A DNA stretch of 64,000 nt from Owenia fusiformis (lineage: Eukaryota > Annelida > Polychaeta > Sabellida > Oweniidae): positions 30,385,375-30,449,374 of the forward strand of contig CAIIXF020000005.1 of assembly GCA_903813345.2 (NCBI GenBank). Reading direction: 5' to 3'. The first letter of the stretch is position 1, and each line of letters opens with the position of its first letter. A program made the translations under genes and the position numbers. Of this stretch, positions 1 through 10,766 are shown in pieces. The notes under the pieces were generated by a model that was not told where the DNA came from, ran no database searches, and worked only from the letters and a program-made list of their open reading frames with translations.

Positions 1-3000
1 GACATTGCTATCACCTCTGCAGATCCCGTGGACATAATTGCCATGAGAATCATAAGGAAAGTGAGATATTCTCCGGTTGTTCCTAGTAAAATCTGCGCCA
101 CTCGTGGAAGTGCCAAACCTACAGAAAAATGTACAGATAATAATCGAGAGACAGAAACGAACCACGGGAGAAGTGCGTAATCATTATTATTTTGCCAGGA
201 CAATGGTATGGTCAACCAAAGTCTTTCTCTGTTTCCCTTTTCCTAATACCAATTTATACAAGGTACTTGCCTCTAAAAACATCAGTCTCTAGCAATAATG
301 GTTCTCCTTGGGCTTCTTCTATAGCAATGTATGCCAAACCAAACGTCGTGGCCATAACGAATGGGATTGTAAACCACGTCAATCCAGCTGCTACAAATCC
401 CCAAACACCATGCGAAGGTTTAGCCGCAATGCTACTTTGCCAGTAAGACTGGTCGCACACAATTACCCCTACTGCAAGTAATGCTGAAGTAATACCAAAC
501 ATAAGGCTCCCGGATGACAACATGGTGAGAAAACTTTCATTGTAATTACCAACTGGACCAGTTGCGTTTATAAGATGAGTGAACATCTTATCTGCGCTAC
601 CAATTGGCAAGTCATCCTCTCTCGGGGAATCATTTAAGAATACCTCCTTTATCAAAACAATCATGAAGCAAAACACAAGAGTGGTGTTAACGTAAGAGAC
701 GTAGAACGTTGCGCCAAGACCGCCGATGAGAGTATACGAGCCTATCACGAAAGCCATGAGCATGCAAGCAAGTTCTATGGACATATCCAAAATAAGACCT
801 TTGAGAAGAGCCGAGCCAGCTAACAACAATATCAACATAACAAGAACATTCGTAAGGCCAGCGAAGACACAGAAGATGATATGAGTTGCCTTTCCGAATC
901 GCACGCGAATAACCTGAAGATAAAACGTATTTTCATAGATAGGTCTAAAACATACAGTGTGGAAGTGGTTCTATCATTACGATTCTCTACGTCAACTATC
1001 TGTCTTACAGGCTACTTTTCAAAAAGTGACATTGGGATTTGGTTTGAAGTAGCCTTATCCCGTTTTTATATAGGGTGGTCCAAAAAATGGGACACTCGTA
1101 TTTCAAAAATAAATATTGATTTTCTTGATCAAAACATGTCATATTCTACTTGTATACAAGTTGATAGGGAATTTACTCACCTTTAATTTGGTATATCATA
1201 ACACCACTTTTTACAACGTAAACCGCGAACGGGAAGGCGCGCGCAGGTTTATCTCATGATGTGACGTCATATTGTTCTACTTATTTCCCGGTTTACGTAC
1301 ATCCAAACGTGAAAAATCAAAGTCTAGGTAGGTCGTTCCGTAAAGGATTTTTCATACTTTATCAAGTTCGATTGAGATAAATATGATATAGGTCGAATAC
1401 ATAAATATGTTTGACACAAATCTGTGTATATATCGAGATCATTTGTGTCCAATCTAATCAAATATAACTTGAATATTGAGGCACCCATTCCATATGTAAA
1501 ATTTGATGAGATTACATGCAATTGCAATTACCCACATGTCAACTCATCCATATTGTGACACCATAGTAATAAAACTATGAATGCCTTGAAGACTTGCTTC
1601 AAGGAGGATTGGCTCCCAGAATCGAAGTTGATATTTTCCAACAATGAAAACGCCGAAATGTCGTTATTTTCTGAAATTATAACCGATTATAAATTCAAAA
1701 TAAACAGTTCAAAAGATTCGAACCAATATCTCGATCATTTCCTGTGAGTTTTGGAATTTTTCGTTAGGAAATAAGACCAAAATTCCCCGATTCAAATGTT
1801 GAAGTGAACAAAATGGCGGTGGTTGGAATTCAAATTTTGTAGCACGACATGCCCATATATGGAACAGAATATCGATGTTGCACTCTGGGAGCCAATCCTC
1901 CTTGACTTGCTTAAAAGATATTATTGCGACCACTTGTATTTTGTAAGATTCAAGATGTCATAGAACACTACCAGGGTGTGAAACATCTTCTTTGTCAATA
2001 AAGTAATCTTTTTATACTTTTAAAGTAGAAAATAAAACGAAACGCCGCTAAGAAAAAGAAAAAAATTATTTTGAGGTTTGCGTTTGCGTTACGTCTAAAG
2101 TGCTCAGCTTAAAGCACGTTTGCACATAGTACGTATACGGGAACGTAAAGGTTTACGTTTGCGGTTCGCGTCATAAAAAATCGTCTTGCTTAACCTCTCT
2201 AATGTCTGTCAACCAGCGTCCATATTATAAATAACGTCATTTTGCTTTCAAAACAGGTTTTCCAAAACTTGCAAAAAACAAGTTTTTTGTCAACTTTATT
2301 TACATACATAGACGTTCAATATATCCACCATTTTGACCTTGACTGGTCAATAGCATCGTTGATATGCTGTTGAGACAATGAATTTCACTTTTCATTAATT
2401 CTGTTCTTAAGGGACTGAATAGATGTAAAGGAAGCCCAATCCTGTTCGGTTTAATGATTCGTAAATGAGCTCATATATCAGGATGGTTCAAAAACAACAT
2501 AATTACATCATCCGATGTAAACGTCTGCGACTACCACGTATTGGAAGAACTAAAGATTGGTCTACCACGAACCCCTTACATCTACTCAGTCCCTTGTTAA
2601 GGATAGAATTGTCGAAAAGTTGAATTCATTGTCTCAACAGCATTTTAATGAAGCTTGCGACCAGTTTAAGTCAAAATTGAGGGCTATAATTTATCAAAAT
2701 GGTGGACATATTGAACGTCTGTTTATGTAAATAAAGTTGACTCAAATTTGGTTTTTGCAAGTTTTGGAAAACCTGTTTTGAAACCAAAATGACGTCATTT
2801 ATATTATGGACGCTGGTTGATAGACATTATAATAAATTTGAACTTATGACATATCAAATTAAAGATAAGTTAATTCCCTATCCACTGGTATAATATGTCA
2901 TGTTTTTAATTTTTTGAAATACGAATGTCCCATTTTTGGACCACCCTGTATTGTTATTATTTAAATTGACATACAAGTGCTAGAATTTGAATTCTTGTTA

Positions 3001-4194
3001 CATGTAATGTGCTTTATTCTAGAAAGGATGATTTTACTAGCCTGATTTGGTACATATGGAGATACATGTACAGGGAAATACATGTAAATGTAATTAGGTA
3101 AAGATAAATTAGAACGAGGAAATTATTTCTTGCGGACCCAATATAAACACGATCACGTCATCCAAAATGCGTTTGAAATAATGACTCCATTGTTAAAAAA
3201 ATGTCATACCTGTAGAAAAGTTTTTGCTCCCGGTGACTTCGTTTTAAGATGTATGGACAAAATTGCAAAGAGGAATATAACACACATGGCGGATGCGCCA
3301 TACCAAAACGCTCCACTAATGCCATACTAAAACACAGTTTGACATATAAAACAAAAACAAGTCACCCAGATACATGAGATATCATATCACCACTATCAAT
3401 GTACCCTTTGCATTCGTTTGACTTCACTTCTTAAAAGAGAGCTTCGTCTTCGTCTGTAGTTTAACTAGACTCTACGCGCAGGGTACTATCAATGATTTGG
3501 TGTTACTGCTCAAAGCACAGCATTTCGATTTTATAATATTCGTAACCTTAATTTGCCGGAGACATATATGTTTTATATGTCTCTGAATATGCATGTAAGA
3601 TCAGTACCAGATACCAGAGGTTTTGAGGTACATATTTTAAACAAGCTCGTTTGGTGATATATATGGAGGTAAATCATGCATGACATACATCATCTTCTTC
3701 AGAAAGAATACTACTGTGCATGGTATACGATGGTTATTCACCTGTCAGGATGATATGGATGATACTGCGTTCCCTCGGGAAATATTGATATCATCCTTGT
3801 GATATTTTCAATATTAAATCCCTCTCGGTGAATAACTTCTTTATATTCACATTAAAATCTTTCCGCTTACGTTTAACTTGTGCAAGCTTAAGCTCTCTAA
3901 CGGTTCCCAATACAATACACACACCCATTGCATTTTATTACCTGAACCGCTACGGTGACAGATTGCAAAATGCTGGCTGCCCACGTCATTTGAGACACAA
4001 GCGTCGTTGCAGTTAGCCCAATAGACACTTTACCACCCGCATCGAAGGTAGTATCCAGGTTAGCCTTATCGTGAAAAATAGTCTTTCTTACATATCTGAA
4101 TACTGCTGCAATGATCATGGAAATCAGACCAAATCCTACGATTAGAAGCACAGCATTTCTCAACTCAATCGAGGAAGTTACGGAACCTGTTTTC
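1..4194 (-). CDS. DUR3-type sodium/urea symporter, partial (four exons)
   Basis: Member of the sodium:solute symporter family, closest in motif to DUR3 urea transporters of the plasma membrane. Exons on the minus strand are 4194-3942, 3326-3210, 913-271 and 118-1 (runs off the window). Codon phases agree at every junction (0, 0, 1). Exon 4194-3942 encodes a membrane segment with LLIVGFG followed by SQMTWAASILQS, the family's SQWTWAATLLQS-like motif. Exon 3326-3210 is 39 codons starting YGISGAFWYGAS, the DUR3 YGISGPFWYASGA motif; it is too short to stand out as an ORF and was found from motif and splice sites. Exon 913-271 starts VIRVRFGKATH and carries several membrane helices including YTLIGGLGATF. 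Exon 118-1 reads GLALPRVAQILLG and then STGSAEVIAMS, matching the family's STTSAELIAVS. The amino-terminal exon (entering in phase 2) and the carboxyl half were not seen. Family call is confident; urea as substrate is inferred. Confidence 0.88.
119..270 (-). other. GC-AG intron in the DUR3-like gene
   Basis: The donor reads AGAG/GCAAGTACC and the acceptor TTTTCTGTAG/GT. No GT donor keeps the frame here. The GC donor leaves one base (G) that joins GT of the next exon to give the Gly of VFRGLALP, as expected in this family. The GC donor context AG/GCAAGT is the typical strong form of this minor intron class. Confidence 0.75.
1600..1904. mobile_element. hAT-like MITE with 8-bp target duplication
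   Basis: The 21-bp ends are perfect inverted copies beginning CAAGGAGGATTGGCTCCCAG. The flanks are the direct repeat ACTTGCTT at 1592-1599 and 1905-1912. An 8-bp duplication points to the hAT superfamily. It is nested in the mariner-like element at 1071-2948 and has no coding capacity. Confidence 0.8.
2201..2828. repeat. Inverted repeat inside the DUR3 intron element
   Basis: The arms start AATGTCTGTCAACCAGCGTC and end with the complementary GACGCTGGTTGATAGACATT. They run about 140 bp each (2201-2345, 2690-2828) with a spacer of about 340 bp. They are probably subterminal repeats of the surrounding mariner-like element. Confidence 0.65.
3401..3485. mobile_element. Short hAT-like MITE, GTACCCTTTG...CAGGGTA family, copy 1
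   Basis: This 85-bp element is flanked by the 8-bp direct repeat CTATCAAT (3393-3400, 3486-3493). It shares its ends and the inner GACTTCACTTCTTAAAAGAG and GTTTAACTAGACTCT blocks with copies at 32102-32470 and, inverted, at 59638-59734. It lies in the DUR3 intron 3327-3941. Confidence 0.75.
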
Positions 4195-4289
4195 CTGAAA
4201 TATGAGATCAACTGAATGATGTAGTTACAATAAGTACAATACGATATATGTAGACTCTTGATCGCATTTGCCAGGGACAATAATAACGC

Positions 4290-4705
4290 AGATGCGAGTA
4301 GGTAGTTACCAGTTTCACCACCAGGTGGTTCGTTCGGGTCAGATAGCATGGCGGGTATAGTAGAAACAGAGACATAATGTTATGTCTAGATCTCTGGTAG
4401 AAAGTTCCCTTTAACTAAATAACATCTCGTTAGTGGTTCAATTTTCATATGTCCAGTAAAAGAAAATGTTATCTGTCCAATACAAGAAAAGATATTTCAC
4501 TTTTGGTGCTTTTGTAACATGTGGCCTATGGGGAATCCACCCGAACTTAGAAGCTGAGTTAGAAGTTACATTTTCCCAAAAAATTTAATTTTCAAAGTTG
4601 ATAAACAATTTTTGAAACCATATTTCTAGATTTCTAATATGACATCACTTTGACTGAATTTTGAATATTTAATTTCGTAAATCAAGTTTATTTCTACTCG
4701 CATCT
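4290..4705. mobile_element. MITE-like repeat, AGATGCGAGTAG ends, copy 1
   Basis: The ends AGATGCGAGTAG (4290) and CTACTCGCATCT (4694-4705) are inverted. The whole interior recurs at 41964-42704 in the same orientation. On the minus strand it offers an open frame starting MLSDPNEPPGGETGN that runs into the DUR3 exon, but the same frame exists in the second copy, so it is repeat sequence rather than a conserved transporter start. Confidence 0.7.
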
Positions 4706-7700
4706 AGTCTATTTATCGACATTTTCCCAAGGTGATTCTATTTTATAACCTTGACTAAGTCTAACAGTACCGCATTACGGTTTCTTCTTAAAGACCCAGT
4801 GCAAAGTTGGAAAATATAGTTCAAAATCAAATATTACTTTTCATGACTTAAATATGACTTTTGAAAAAAGGTTGTTCATCTAATAATTTTCAAGTTGGCG
4901 TAGCGTCATATACACATAAAACTACATGGCGAACTCTCAAAACTTAGAAAAATCTTAATTTTTCTATATTGAATGGCATTTTTACATTTTATTAGTCCAT
5001 ATTTAGTCGGGATTTCCTATTTGAAAAACCCCAGGACGCTTCAACCCCCTCAAAGCTCGTTCGCTTCGCTAACTCGTGGCGTACACTCACAAAATACGCT
5101 AGGCCACTGAAATTTTTGCTAGGCATATTTAGAAACAAAAATATAGATTTTCAGATCATCAACACTTAACACTGCACTGTGGTTTAAACTTTATATGGGG
5201 TCTTTAATAAAAAACGAATAGGGCAAGGTCATAATTGTCAATGAAACGATATTATTCATTACGTCCAGGTACGTGAGCTAATTGTCCATTACTAAACACT
5301 ACTCATATAGCTTGCATCTGAAGAAGATATTTAAGGAAAACATACTAGTAACCAAGTTATAAGATCCTACATGGATAAAACGATGCGATGTATAAATAAA
5401 AAATGTCTGTGTATAGCTAGTAGTTTTAATAATTCGCTAACGTTCCAAAACGTTGTTCAAAATATATAAAACCAAATGTTACCTTCATTTTTCCAAGCAT
5501 ACTTATAAAATGATAGTTCTATTTATTGCACAACAGACCTGATTTCGTCTACTCCTCCCTCCATATTTGCTTCCAACCTAACCTATGTGACACAATTTAT
5601 CTGAAGGATTTTAAGCCTACATGGAGAATTTCATGACATCTTCTATTCACCTCTCGAGAAAAGATGATAAAATTGTAATACACAATGAACAGACTATGCA
5701 ATACAATTAATGCAAGTAATTTTTCTCACGAAAGTGTTATATGTCATTATAACTGAATAACACAAACAAACCCGTGGCAAAGGAGGCGTTTAGTCGTCTT
5801 GGTTTACGGTATTCATAAAAATATGACACTCACACTATTATACTACTTATTAAGCTTTTGATTTGCCAAACTCATTGAAGTAATGTGAAACTGAAGAATT
5901 ATATCTTAATGAGACCCAGCAAAGAGTGCAGTTGCGCAATGCAATTTTTTGGGCAAGACCAGTAGAAAGAAGGGGGAGGTCCTATCAAAGTATGGTCCTA
6001 CTTTCCAATGGCGTAGCCAGCAATTGGTGACCAGGGGTTCGATTTTTTATGTATCCACAAATCTCCCCCTTCATTGGTGTACCTCACATAAAAGCATTTT
6101 TTTGTATTTGTCATACATACAATTTACACCCCTCCAAAGGTTTGGCAACAATTTGATTTTCTATATTGAAATAGTTTTTGGTGAATCTTACTGAAAGATA
6201 TTGAAATCTGGTAGCAAAATCATACATTTTATATAACAATTGTTAAATTGTTCAATGAAATCCAAATAAAGGGTTAGCATACATTGAGACAACTTTTGTT
6301 AAGGGAAAATTACAACATATCTCTAAGGAACATACTTTCTAACGAGCTACCATTGAAAAATCGTCATTCCCAATTCATCATTCAAAGATATGTCAAATTC
6401 TGGCATGCTATTCCCACACTTTTAGATGATTTTTGAAAAGAATCCAAATCAAAAGAATTTTATCTGCCATTTCATTTTGGAATAGAGGAGTTCATAATGA
6501 CCTCATGAACTTACAGTTAGTTTCTGAATACTATATTCAAAAGCAAATATTTTTGAAGAATGTAATACTTATTTAATCATGGCGCACAATAAAAGTCGTA
6601 ATGGCTGCACGAATACTCTCAATTGGTACTGACGATAGAAGTGACAGATGACAAATAGTATTGTATTAATAGAATGAAACATAGGCGAGAATCATGAACG
6701 TTTTGAGAAATGAAAACATTTTAGATGAACTTGTGAATCATTATAACATGTATAAACGTTAATTTGTTTTTGAGAAATGAACATTTTATTATCTTATTAA
6801 AGAATGCTGTCAAATCCTTTTTAGACACACGATTTAAAACTTGTGGTAGGCTAATCCTCTAGTCTTTCTGGAAAATACACTCCCCTCCAACCTTAGCTCC
6901 CTGCCTCCTCTTTATATTCGAATTTTTATTTACATAACCTGCGAAGAAAATACTTATAATATTGATGAAAATGTAACTTGACTTCATTTCCAATGCCTCC
7001 AAATTTTCCCAATTTCCCTTTCTTCTAAAGATGAATTTTTGAAAATCGTCATTCCCATGTAAACCAAGAGGAACCAATGGGCTCTTTATTTAATTAGTAG
7101 ATTAGATTCAACCGCAGGCCATCTGTAATTAGGTCTTTGAAGTTTAAAAATCTCGATAATCTGTTGGCAATTATTAGTGGATCAGTTTTTTTAGAAAATG
7201 AAAAGTGATTATCAGGAAGCAATGCATATTGGTACATCACGTTATTTTTTTCTAATATTTTTTTATGATGAACTTTTTCCCTTAACTGTGAAAATAAAAT
7301 ACTCATTCGAAATACTTAATAAATCTAGACTTATTAGATATAATCCTCCTTATGACTTTGTTTTCCTCAGCAAAAGATGACTGCAACTGGCTTTTTTATT
7401 GGACAGAACTTTCCACTGCAAGTAATGTGTGTACCATTTTAGCTTACACTTGTATCTAGTACCAGAGACATACTCACCTAATTGCCTCCCTTAATCCATT
7501 TATTTGCTAAACATATATAATTAATGACATTAACACGATTCACTAAAGTTTGATATTCTTGAAAATAGAGTAAACACTAAATACACTGAAACAGCAACAA
7601 TTTAATCTTAAAATGATCTCCGAGATGAACGTGCATCTGCAAAAACAAAACTGATTTTTTCGCAATGGATTTATTTTTCCTTAAAAAGTAATGGATAATA

Positions 7701-8287
7701 AATACCCATTCGATCAAATGCTTGTGTTTATAAATGATACATATGCTTTAAATAATAACTCATTTCAAAATGTTTCTATTATTTAATATTTGCTTTTGAG
7801 GACTTATCAGCCCCGGGGACTTAACAAGATTTTTTTTGTTTGAAATAAAACAAAACGGAGGGGCACAGATTTGCCAATAATCGCACCTCTTCCTTTACTA
7901 TTTTACCTACTGGCCATATAAATTGAATATATGTTTCTGGTTATTGCAATGAATTTTTCCACAAATATTTTTTTTTGAGAAATCCCGACCGGGGGTTCGT
8001 CCGAACCCATCGAACCCCCGGTCCCTACGGCTATGCTTTCCATTGATTTATATGGTGACCTAAATACAACTCTCCCTTATTATTGTATCCACAATCAGGG
8101 CCAGTAAGGGCCTTTAAGAAAGGGGACCATAATCCCCGGGGTATCATAATTTTTTTCACACCGGGGATAAACCTATCTTCATGTAGAGATGAATATTGTA
8201 CTGGAAGGAATATGTAATCGATTATTTAACTGACGCCACTCTATTATTGGAAAAAGTCATAAATAGTCATATATAATAATGAATTAA
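4706..8287. other. Gene-free AT-rich stretch upstream of the DUR3-like exons
   Basis: No recognisable exon was found on either strand. The missing first coding exon of the DUR3-like gene should lie here or further right. A weak inverted pair is visible: GGCGTAGCCAGCAATTGG with CCAGGGGTTCGA near 6010-6045, and TCGAACCCCCGGTCC with GGCTATG near 8010-8040. It may mark the ends of an old 2-kb DNA element. Confidence 0.4.
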
Positions 8288-8691
8288 GGTACAGCTGGAA
8301 AGTAACATTTTGGTAATAAATTGCTATACCTGCACATGTTATTTTCTGGTACAAAATAAAGTATGAAGGCATGTGTCAATTTCCTTGCTTTTTTCAGGAA
8401 AGTATCATTACATTGTCTTCTTTTAGAATATCTGGTAGACGTTCAATGGGACCTCCAGGAAATTCTGATATTTCACACTTTCTATTTTTCCAAATTTTCT
8501 TTCAAAGTTTCCAGACAACACAGGAGCTACCATTGACCTGTTTCTAGATATTCTAAAAGAAGACAGTGTAATGATACTTTCCTGAAAAAAGCAAGGAAAT
8601 ACACACATGCCTTCATACTTAATTTTGTACCAGAAAATAACATGTGCAGGTATAGCAATTTTTTACCAAAATGTTACTTTCCAGCTGAACC
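8288..8691. mobile_element. TTAA-flanked piggyBac-like MITE
   Basis: Inverted ends of about 180 bp start GGTACAGCTGGAAAGTAACA on the left; the right end reads GGTTCAGCTGGAAAGTAACA on the other strand. TTAA lies on both sides (8284-8287, 8692-8695). TTAA duplication is the hallmark of piggyBac-type insertion. There is no coding capacity. Confidence 0.75.
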
Positions 8692-8766
8692 TTAAAACAT
8701 ATTTCATTCAAAGTCGTTAGCCAGTTAGGCGTCTTCGGTTTCTTGAGCCCAAGTTCGCTATGAGAC

Positions 8767-8915
8767 ATGGTTGGATATACACAATCGTGTGTACATGTTG
8801 GCTAGTCAAGTTGCTGAAATACATGCAGACGACATTGGAAATAATCTTGGGAAAATCAATGTATCAGTCTTCTTCATCCAAGTAAAAAAGCAACTTTACA
8901 ACGAATAGGGATGAT
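8767..8915. repeat. 149-bp direct repeat, left copy
   Basis: Nearly identical to 9583-9732 and in the same orientation, beginning ATGGTTGGATATACA and ending GAATAGGGATGAT. The pair brackets about 670 bp that begin with a dispersed repeat (8916-9398). The long duplication could come from the insertion or from local segmental duplication. Confidence 0.8.
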
Positions 8916-9398
8916 ATGTCTAAAATAATTAGCTACTTCGTTCGTAAACAGTCTTCAATACGTCCATCACGTTCGTAGTTCGTTCAGGTCGCACCACGTC
9001 GGTGTGCAACGTAGTATAAACCGTCCCTTAGTCTAGAAGGTCATCATGACCTGATTACAGAACGGTATGGTCGCAATCGAATTTTGAATCGATTCAAAAT
9101 TCTAAATCACATACCCCGTCCGGGAAAGTCCATGAAGTTCGTAAACAGACCGTCGAACGTTGTAGCTACGTTCATTCAGTTCGCACACAGTTTAAAACCG
9201 ATTCGGCAACGTTTTGATGATCACCAGAAAATGTTGAGCATGCTCTAAGTGCTGGAGGACCTACTCGTTCTAGTAGTTTCATGAAGTTTGTAAACAGATC
9301 CCAAACGGTTCTTAGTTGGTTCTTAGTACGTCAAATCCGTTCGTGCACAGTTTAAGCCCGTTTTCGAGAACGTAGTGAGAACTAGTTTGGTGTGATAG
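8916..9398. mobile_element. CTATCACACCAAAC-ended repeat family, truncated copy
   Basis: Shares most of its sequence with 45539-46336, including the block GGTCATCATGACCTGATTAC. It ends in AGTTTGGTGTGATAG like that copy but lacks the matching left end. It is rich in GTTCGTNAACAG and ACGTCC motifs. No coding region was recognised. Confidence 0.65.
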
Positions 9399-9582
9399 TA
9401 GGGTTATAGTACCCCCTGAAATCGCAGGAATTGGAGTCCAATTCGTCCGTGAAAATTGTTTTTACCACTTTAAAGGCCATCACCTTATATTTTCTTACAC
9501 CTACTAGGTTAATCTAACATACTGCATTGCCAAAAGTTACTTCTTGCAAACTTCCGGCAAAACTGTGCCAGCATCTGATACA

Positions 9583-9732
9583 ATGGTTGGATATACAACA
9601 ATCGCGTGTACATGTTGGCTTGTCAAGTTGCTGAAATACATGCAGACGACATTGGAAATAATCTTGGGAAAATCAATGTATCAGTCTTCTTCATGCAAGT
9701 AAAAAAGCAACTTTACAACGAATAGGGATGAT
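9583..9732. repeat. 150-bp direct repeat, right copy
   Basis: Partner of 8767-8915, with only a few substitutions (for example GCGTGTACATG against GTGTGTACATG). Confidence 0.8.
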
Positions 9733-10116
9733 TTTACACTGAATGAAACATGGGAAGACTGACTGAGTACTTATGGATTATGGAAACTTGACATACGTTG
9801 GCATGGGCATGATACATTATAATTCACATATACTATCTATTTATTATGGTCAAAGTCAAAACTGGTTACTCAAAACAAGTTAGCCAGAGTTTAAAACACA
9901 TAGAATTGAATTAATATAAATATAGAAACATGACCCCGCTGCTCCACCATTTTATTCCATTGACTTTATTTCAATTATTTATGTGCCCTTATCAAGGTCG
10001 TGTGTTGATATTTAATGCAGCTATATGGAGATATACCCACATAAGTTTCATCATTAGAATAGCACGTGACTAGGAGAAATGACTGATACTAAATACTAAT
10101 ATATTTAGAGTATATA

Positions 10117-10645
10117 CAGGGTGGCCCAAAAATGCCACCCACTATTTTTGGAATAACTTTCTCAATAATGAAGGGATCTTCATGATTTTTTATGTGTAGA
10201 TATAGTGTTCACAGATGAAAGCGACTGGTATGGTTGCATAACATCAACAACCTGAAAATTAAGAGATATCTCATTTTCCGAGGAGGTATGCTCACTCAGA
10301 AATGTAAATTAGGAAATCTGTCTTTTCTAAAATTAATCAACAAACGAGTCAGTTATTATGACAATATAGAAGTGAAAGCAATCCAAAAATGACTCAAATA
10401 ATGGCTAAGACAGAAATCCCAATTTCAGAAATTTTTTGATTTTTGAACATTTTTTGAAGATTTCATCGAAAGCATACCTAGACGGAAAATGTGAGATCTC
10501 TAAATCTCAAAGTAGTTGATGCTAAACAAGTACAGCAATCTTTCTTCCATTGAACACTGTATAATCACAAAGAAATCATGAAGATTCTTTCATTACTGAG
10601 AAAATTATTTCAAATATAGTGGGTGGCATTTTTTGGGTCACCCTG
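10117..10645. mobile_element. Mariner-like MITE, CAGGGTGGCCCAAAAATGCC ends
   Basis: Left end CAGGGTGGCCCAAAAATGCC is preceded by TA. The right end is its inverted copy GGCATTTTTTGGGTCACCCTG, followed by AA, a degraded TA. The arms are about 100 bp or more. It lies 122 bp past the NitFhit stop codon, so it may be in the 3' untranslated region. Confidence 0.7.
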
Positions 10646-10766
10646 AATTAAGAGAAATGTCCCATTTCGAATGTGTTGAAAAGAATGTGGTGATCTCCCA
10701 AAAGCAAATGCTTCACATGTTGAGTATTCCATTTGCATTACATTTTTGTTTTTGTTATATTTCGTG

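Larger units (their letters stand above)
1071..2948. mobile_element. TA-flanked mariner-like element, ends TAGGGTGGTCC / GGACCACCCTG
   Basis: Inverted ends of roughly 110-130 bp (1071-1196 against about 2838-2948) are flanked by TA on both sides (1069-1070, 2949-2950), as for Tc1/mariner insertions. No transposase was recognised. It lies in the DUR3 intron 914-3209. A second inverted pair (2201-2345 with 2690-2828) abuts the right end, and an independent 305-bp element is inserted at 1600-1904. Confidence 0.75.

Noticed and set aside
4195-4349. MLSDPNEPPGGETGN as the DUR3 amino terminus
   Set aside because: The same start and peptide occur in a second repeat copy near 42020, and the DUR3 exon has its own acceptor at 4195-4196.
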